Below, piece after piece: positions 59,849 to 64,000 of a stretch of 64,000 nucleotides of DNA (position 1 is its first letter; every line of letters starts with the position of its first letter). The stretch comes from an uncultured Clostridia bacterium (lineage in GTDB: Bacteria > Bacillota > Clostridia > Monoglobales > Monoglobaceae), in assembly GCA_910580105.1 (NCBI GenBank), contig CAJTWN010000004.1, positions 62,001-126,000 of the forward strand, read 5' to 3'. The notes under the pieces are model-generated. The model had not been told where the DNA came from. It searched no databases and saw only the letters and a program-made list of their open reading frames with translations. The translations under genes and the position numbers were made by a program.

Positions 59849-60064
59849 TAACCTTTTAAAGCGGGTGGTTTGCTTATGAGAGGTAAATACCTGATATAGA
59901 TGTGTTTGCAATTATCCGACTGATTTGACAGTTTTGCTGCTATGCTCAGGGCGTGTGTGACAGTTCCCATTTGTTTGTTATGTAACTTTGTCACAGAAAA
60001 ATTTTGAAAAAGGGCATATAATACAATCAGAATACAGAGAATAAATTTGAAGGAGGAATAGATT

Positions 60065-60379
60065 ATGTCAGTAATAAGCGTAAGCAGTGAAAATTATAAA
60101 AAAGAGGTATTGCAGTCAGAGCTTCCGGTTTTAGTTGATTTTTGGGCACCGTGGTGCGGCCCTTGCCGGATGTTTTCTCCGGTTGTGGACGAGGTGGCAG
60201 AAGAACAGGCGGGAAAGGTGAAGGTTGTTAAAATTAACATTGATGAGGAACCTGCTTTGGCAGAGGAATATGGTGTAATGAGTATACCGACATTGGTTTA
60301 TATAAAAGATGGCGCGGCCAGAGAGAAATCAGTTGGTGTTCGTCCAAAGGCAGAAGTGTTGCAGATGCTGCAAGGATAA
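60065..60379 (+). CDS. trxA: Thioredoxin
   Basis: A 104-residue classical thioredoxin with active site FWAPWCGPCRMFSP, the buried Asp in VDFWAPW and cis-Pro in MSIPTLVYIKDG. It is a cytoplasmic disulphide reductase. It starts behind AAGGAGGA; a TATAAT at 60017-60022 may be its -10, without a clear -35. The aldo/keto reductase gene follows 56 bases later. Confidence 0.96.
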   Translation: MSVISVSSENYKKEVLQSELPVLVDFWAPWCGPCRMFSPVVDEVAEEQAGKVKVVKINIDEEPALAEEYGVMSIPTLVYIKDGAAREKSVGVRPKAEVLQMLQG

Positions 60380-60435
60380 ATTTGTCTTTACACCCAATGT
60401 TTTTTGTGTTATCATACCGATAAGAGGTGAGTGAT

Positions 60436-61458
60436 ATGCCAGAAGTGACATTGGGAAGTACAGAAATAACAGTTGAAAAGAATGGATTTGGTGCATTGCC
60501 GATTCAAAGAATTTCTCGGGAAGAGGCAGCAAAACTGCTCCGGAAGGCTTATGCCAATGGGATTACATTCTTTGATACAGCACGGTTTTATACCGATAGT
60601 GAAGAAAAGATGGGGTATGCACTGCATGATGTGCGAGAGAATATCTATATTGCCACAAAAACGGGGGCAAAGGATGCGGACGCATTTTACCGGGATTTGG
60701 AAACAAGTCTTACCAATTTAAAAACGGATTATATTGATATTTATCAATTTCATAATCCTTCGTTTTGTCCATTGCCGGGTGATGGAACCGGATTATATGA
60801 AGCAATGGAAAAAATGAAAGCAGAAGGGGTTGTCCGTCATATCGGGATTACCAATCATCGTCTTTCTGTCGCGCATCAAGCCATCGAATCCGGTCTTTAT
60901 GAAACCTTGCAATTCCCGTTTAGTTATCTTTCCGGAGAGGAAGAACTGAACTTGGTAAAGAAGTGCAAGGATGCAAATATGGGTTATATTGCAATGAAGG
61001 CACTGGCCGGAGGATTGATTACAAATGCACGGGCCGCTTATGCGTTCCAGAATCAGTTTGACAACGTATTGCCAATTTGGGGTGTGCAGAGAGAGAAAGA
61101 ACTGGATGATTTTTTGCAGTTTATTAAAAATCCTGCAGAGATGACCGATGAAATTGCAGCGTTTATCACAGAAGAAAAACAATCCCTTGCCGGTGATTTC
61201 TGCCGGGGCTGTGGCTATTGTATGCCTTGTCCCGCGGGTATTGAAATCAATACGTGTGCAAGGATGTCTCTGCTGATTCGGCGGTCGCCTTCAGAATTAC
61301 AGCTTACTCCGGAGGCACAGCAGAAAATGATGAAGATTAAGGAATGTCTGCATTGCGGCCATTGTGCAGCAAATTGTCCATATGGTTTGGAGACCCCAAG
61401 ATTGCTGCAAGATAATCTTAAGGATTATGAAGAAATTCTTGCAGGTAAAACAATTTGA
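60436..61458 (+). CDS. Aldo/keto reductase with C-terminal 4Fe-4S ferredoxin domain
   Basis: A 340-residue protein. The TIM-barrel AKR domain has FGALPIQRISREEAAKLL, the catalytic Asp/Tyr pair in TFFDTARFYTDSEEKMG, and IATKTGAKDAD with Lys; the usual catalytic His region reads IYQFHNPS. The C-terminal 90 residues carry CRGCGYCMPCP and CLHCGHCAANCP, enough for two iron-sulphur clusters. This group, common in clostridia, probably takes electrons from ferredoxin-type donors as well as NADPH. I start at ATG 60436 behind GAGGTGA; the in-frame GTG at 60427 overlaps that site. Confidence 0.92.
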   Translation: MPEVTLGSTEITVEKNGFGALPIQRISREEAAKLLRKAYANGITFFDTARFYTDSEEKMGYALHDVRENIYIATKTGAKDADAFYRDLETSLTNLKTDYIDIYQFHNPSFCPLPGDGTGLYEAMEKMKAEGVVRHIGITNHRLSVAHQAIESGLYETLQFPFSYLSGEEELNLVKKCKDANMGYIAMKALAGGLITNARAAYAFQNQFDNVLPIWGVQREKELDDFLQFIKNPAEMTDEIAAFITEEKQSLAGDFCRGCGYCMPCPAGIEINTCARMSLLIRRSPSELQLTPEAQQKMMKIKECLHCGHCAANCPYGLETPRLLQDNLKDYEEILAGKTI

Positions 61459-61464
61459 AAAAGG

Positions 61465-61657
61465 CCAGGGCTTGCGAATCTTTTGTTCAGACTATGGAAA
61501 AACGTGAAATTTTCCATATAACAAGAAATGATTTGCCATGAATGGATGGCCCCAAGCCAATACATCCACCGTTTGGCCCGCATCGTGCAGTCCAAAATCA
61601 TTCCAAATTTACGTCTGTAAACACAATTGACAGGGTATGCGAGTACCCTGTTTTTTT
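61465..61657 (+). ncRNA. Candidate structured small RNA ending in a terminator
   Basis: No convincing reading frame lies between the reductase stop (61458) and the epimerase gene (61834). GGCTTG (61469-61474) pairs with CAAGCC (61553-61558) and encloses ATGGAAAA/TTTTCCAT (61494-61501 / 61510-61517) and a TGCCAT/ATGG-type hairpin near 61535-61550. A further nested hairpin TTTGG...GCA-TCG-TGC...CCAAA follows at about 61570-61594, and then the terminator. I know no matching family. It could equally be a structured 3' UTR of the reductase mRNA. Confidence 0.4.
61630..61657 (+). terminator. Terminator downstream of the reductase / small RNA
   Basis: An 8-bp stem, ACAGGGTA / TACCCTGT, with a 6-base loop, followed by seven T. 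Confidence 0.92.
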
Positions 61658-61786
61658 GTGAGTTAAAACTGAAAATATAAAAACACGGATACGGGGAAGT
61701 TCTGGTGATACGGTGGGGTTAAATTGCCGGACATGAGACTGGGGCGCCAAAATGTTTTTTATGGGGTTGGTTTTTGAAAAATATGG

Positions 61787-61815
61787 TTGTAAAATAAGAC
61801 GGGGTGTGCTAAAAT
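61787..61815 (+). promoter_or_regulatory. Promoter of the epimerase-kduI unit
   Basis: TTGTAA (61787-61792), a 17-base spacer and TAAAAT (61810-61815), 18 bases before the epimerase start. Nothing else is evident between 61658 and 61786. Confidence 0.65.
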
Positions 61816-61833
61816 AAAATTGAGGTGAAAAAC

Positions 61834-62709
61834 ATGGTTTATTCCATAGAAAGCAATGGATTTTCTGCAAAATTCGATAGCTACGGAGCGCGTTTAATTT
61901 CTTTAAAGGATCGGGAAGGGTTGGAATATATCTGGCAGAGAGACGCCCGGTATTGGTCGGATTGCGCGCCAATTCTTTTTCCGGTGATTGCACGGACACG
62001 AGATGGGAAAATTACAGCAAATGGTAAAGAATATCGGATGCCGAAACATGGGCTTTTGCGGAATGCGGAATTCGAAGTTGCAGAGCAGAAGCCGGAAGCA
62101 ATTACCTTTATGTCTGCTGCGAATGAGGAAACAAAGGAAGCATATCCGTGGAATTACGTATTTTATGTTACATTTTCCCTTTGCGACAATCAATTGACTA
62201 CTGCATTTCGTGTGGAGAATAAGGACGAAAATCAGATGTATTTCTGCCTTGGAGCACATCCGGCGTTTAATGTTCCATTGACAAATGAGGAAGCATTTGA
62301 AGATTGGCGTTTGGTGTTTGAAAAGGAAGAAGTACTTTATTCCAACCATACCAACGAAGATGAATCTACTTCTGCAAAGAAAGATTTAATTCTTGCTGCA
62401 GGGAATAATTTGCCGCTGAGACGTACATTATTTGACAATGATGCTATGATATTTGAGGAAATTGGTTCAAAAAAGGTGGAGTTGATTGGAAAAAGTGGAA
62501 AAGGTGTGTCCTTTGCCTATGAAGATTTCCCCAATCTTGCCATCTGGACAAAGGGGGAGCCGTCAGATGCTCCTTATGTTTGTCTGGAGCCATGGTTTGG
62601 TATGGGATTTCGTGATGATGAAGGTTATGCAATTGAAGAAAAATACGGCGTGTTGAAGCTGGAACCACAAAAGGACTTTACGGTTTCGTTTATGGTAACG
62701 ATGCTGTGA
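61834..62709 (+). CDS. Aldose 1-epimerase family protein (LacX-like)
   Basis: A 291-residue galactose-mutarotase-like protein. The fold signatures are YGARLISLKDREGLEYIW near the start, PILFPVIARTRDG, KHGLLRNAEFEV with the conserved His, and CLGAHPAFNVPL with the second catalytic-region His. It should interconvert sugar anomers in the cytoplasm. The start ATG at 61834 has GAGGTGA. It is followed after 30 bases by kduI, so a role on uronates or their products is likely. Confidence 0.88.
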   Translation: MVYSIESNGFSAKFDSYGARLISLKDREGLEYIWQRDARYWSDCAPILFPVIARTRDGKITANGKEYRMPKHGLLRNAEFEVAEQKPEAITFMSAANEETKEAYPWNYVFYVTFSLCDNQLTTAFRVENKDENQMYFCLGAHPAFNVPLTNEEAFEDWRLVFEKEEVLYSNHTNEDESTSAKKDLILAAGNNLPLRRTLFDNDAMIFEEIGSKKVELIGKSGKGVSFAYEDFPNLAIWTKGEPSDAPYVCLEPWFGMGFRDDEGYAIEEKYGVLKLEPQKDFTVSFMVTML

Positions 62710-62739
62710 GATATAAATATAAACGAGGAGGAAAAATAA

Positions 62740-63576
62740 ATGGAAATTGATATTCGTAACCCATGGCACCCGGAGGATGCCAAACATTACACAACAGAAC
62801 GTATAAGGAAGGATTTTCTGGTTCAGGAATTGTTTACTCCGGATAAGATCCGCATGGTGTACAGCCATGTTGACCGGATTATTGTGGCAGGTATCTGTCC
62901 GGCTAAGGATGTTTTGTATTTAGAGGCTGGCCATGAACTTGGTGTGGATTATTTTTTGGAACGCCGTGAAATGGGTGTTATCAATGTCGGCGGGCCAGGA
63001 ACTGTTGTTTTGGACGGAGAAGAATTTGATCTCGATTATAAAGATGGCTTATATGCAGGCCTTGGTATCAAAGAAGTCGCTTTTAAGAGCAAAGATGCTG
63101 CAAATCCGGCAAAATTTTATATGAATTCTACTCCTGCACACAGAAAGTGTCCCACGGTAAAAATTACGTTGGAAATGGCAAATAAACGGCATCTTGGTTC
63201 GGTTGCTGAATGTAATAAGCGGACGATAAACCAATATATTCATCCGGAAGTTTGTGAGAGCTGTCAGCTTTCAATGGGGATGACGGCGCTGGAGGTGGGA
63301 AGCAATTGGAATACCATGCCCTGCCATACCCATGAACGGAGAATGGAAGTGTATTTCTATTTTGAGTTAGGTGAGGATGATGTGGTCTTCCATATGATGG
63401 GCGAACCGCAGGAAACCCGGCATATTGTTATGCGAAACGAAGAAGCTGTTATTTCACCCAGCTGGTCTATTCATTCCGGTGTTGGTTCCAGAAATTACAC
63501 CTTTATCTGGGGGATGGCCGGTGAAAATCAGGCGTTTGATGATATGGACCATGTGGCAATGAAAGATATTATGTAA
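62740..63576 (+). CDS. kduI: 5-dehydro-4-deoxy-D-glucuronate isomerase
   Basis: A 278-residue cupin enzyme of pectin and glycosaminoglycan breakdown that converts 4-deoxy-L-threo-5-hexosulose uronate to 3-deoxy-D-glycero-2,5-hexodiulosonate. The zinc site is visible in CHTHERRMEVYFYFE (two His and Glu) with a later His in SWSIHSGVGS. The length matches KduI. The product is reduced by KduD, which is not in the window but may lie to the right. It works after the unsaturated glycuronyl hydrolase encoded at 29360. Confidence 0.95.
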   Translation: MEIDIRNPWHPEDAKHYTTERIRKDFLVQELFTPDKIRMVYSHVDRIIVAGICPAKDVLYLEAGHELGVDYFLERREMGVINVGGPGTVVLDGEEFDLDYKDGLYAGLGIKEVAFKSKDAANPAKFYMNSTPAHRKCPTVKITLEMANKRHLGSVAECNKRTINQYIHPEVCESCQLSMGMTALEVGSNWNTMPCHTHERRMEVYFYFELGEDDVVFHMMGEPQETRHIVMRNEEAVISPSWSIHSGVGSRNYTFIWGMAGENQAFDDMDHVAMKDIM

Positions 63577-63594
63577 TTTGCGGAGGACAATGGA

Positions 63595-64000
63595 ATGCAG
63601 AAAATAACTATAAGACAGCTGCGGAAGAATGGAGAGGTCATTGCTTCTGCGGAAGGACAAACCTCGGTGATCTATCAAACAGACGCATATAATGAAGGGG
63701 ATTGTTTGGAATTCCTTTTGGAAGGGTGTCAATATATCTGGATAAAAATTTCAGACAGTGTGGCAGAAAGTATTGTATACATACCGGAAGGGAAATTTGT
63801 ATTTCCTATTCCGGCGGGTGAAGCGCTTAGAGGGTTTAAGCCCGGAATGTTTGAAGGTGCACAAATAGTTGAGGCACGGGCGGCAAGTGAGGAAGATTTA
63901 AAAACTTACCGGAATCTTTGCTTGAATCCCTATGATTATCGTGTACAGAGCGAGGTAGTTGATCCCGATGCGCCGGAATGGAGTAACCCAACCGATTCAA
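63595..64000 (+). CDS. Unidentified protein following kduI (3' end outside window)
   Basis: A frame starting at ATG 63595 behind GGAGGA stays open to the right edge, giving 135 residues. It begins MQKITIRQLRKNGEVIASAEG and contains YIPEGKFVFPIPAGEALRGF and ARAASEEDLKTYRNLCLNP. No signal peptide is visible. The pattern of short beta strands around DCLEFLLEGCQYIWIKI could be a carbohydrate-binding jelly roll, but this is a guess. It lies 18 bases after kduI and is very likely in the same operon. Confidence 0.75.
   Translation, partial: MQKITIRQLRKNGEVIASAEGQTSVIYQTDAYNEGDCLEFLLEGCQYIWIKISDSVAESIVYIPEGKFVFPIPAGEALRGFKPGMFEGAQIVEARAASEEDLKTYRNLCLNPYDYRVQSEVVDPDAPEWSNPTDS

Noticed and set aside
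59988..60022. TTGTCA plus TATAAT as a trxA promoter
   Set aside because: The spacer of 23 bases is too long; only the -10 is plausible.

Overview
The window looks like a chromosomal segment of a low-to-mid GC, anaerobic, spore-forming Firmicute of the class Clostridia, probably a gut carbohydrate degrader. The evidence is a cotJA-cotJB-cotJC spore-coat set, a large Firmicutes-type SRP RNA with an Alu domain, infC-rpmI-rplT with a non-AUG infC start, a tetrahydrofolate riboswitch ahead of folT, ferredoxin-type redox proteins, and several host- and plant-glycan genes. I cannot name the order or genus from sequence alone.

Layout. 1-7617: the end of a PhoR-like histidine kinase, then a TetR regulator, an MMPL/RND exporter and a giant secreted GLUG-repeat/coiled-coil protein that overlaps the exporter gene. 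7777-8289: ferritin. 8350-11855 (minus): an alpha-galactosidase operon with a FAD oxidoreductase, with two identical palindromes bracketing its promoter. 11930-13537 (minus): TlpA-like lipoprotein, a 48-residue CXXC protein of the CD1871A type and a polyferredoxin, all translationally coupled. 13643-16895 (minus): PutP, two lipoproteins and TspO. 17065-18129: cotJABC. 18327-26085: a complete sialic acid locus, with nanE-nanA-symporter-YhcH-ROK kinase-RpiR on the minus strand diverging from nagB-nagA. 26165-37018: XRE regulator, GH38-like enzyme, GH88/105-like hydrolase, oleate hydratase and a 1516-residue secreted protein with a sialate O-acetylesterase domain.

37019-38142 is the oddest stretch. 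It holds a decayed IS200/IS605 Y1 transposase followed by about 300 nt of highly structured, apparently non-coding sequence. This sequence resembles, from memory, the HEARO family (omega RNA of IscB), yet no IscB gene is present. 38143-44921 (minus): ybaB, dnaX, SRP RNA, a lone fumarase alpha subunit and a double GT-C protein. 45049-51555: infC-rpmI-rplT with a leader, then a THF riboswitch followed by folT, an rRNA methyltransferase, dprA and topA with no terminator between them. 51579-56696: the str operon (L7Ae-like, rpsL, rpsG, fusA) and tuf. 56865-64000: a hexapeptide acetyltransferase fusion, a Crp/Fnr regulator, a small P-loop kinase, thioredoxin, an aldo/keto reductase with ferredoxin clusters, a candidate small RNA, an aldose epimerase, KduI and a truncated unknown gene.

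How it fits together: the secreted sialate O-acetylesterase can deacetylate host sialic acids, the symporter imports them, and NanA/NanK/NanE/NagA/NagB feed fructose-6-phosphate into glycolysis. GH88/105, KduI, the aldose epimerase and the alpha-galactosidase point to plant pectin and galactoside use. I annotated by reading the sequence; no database search was run, and family names rest on recognised motifs.
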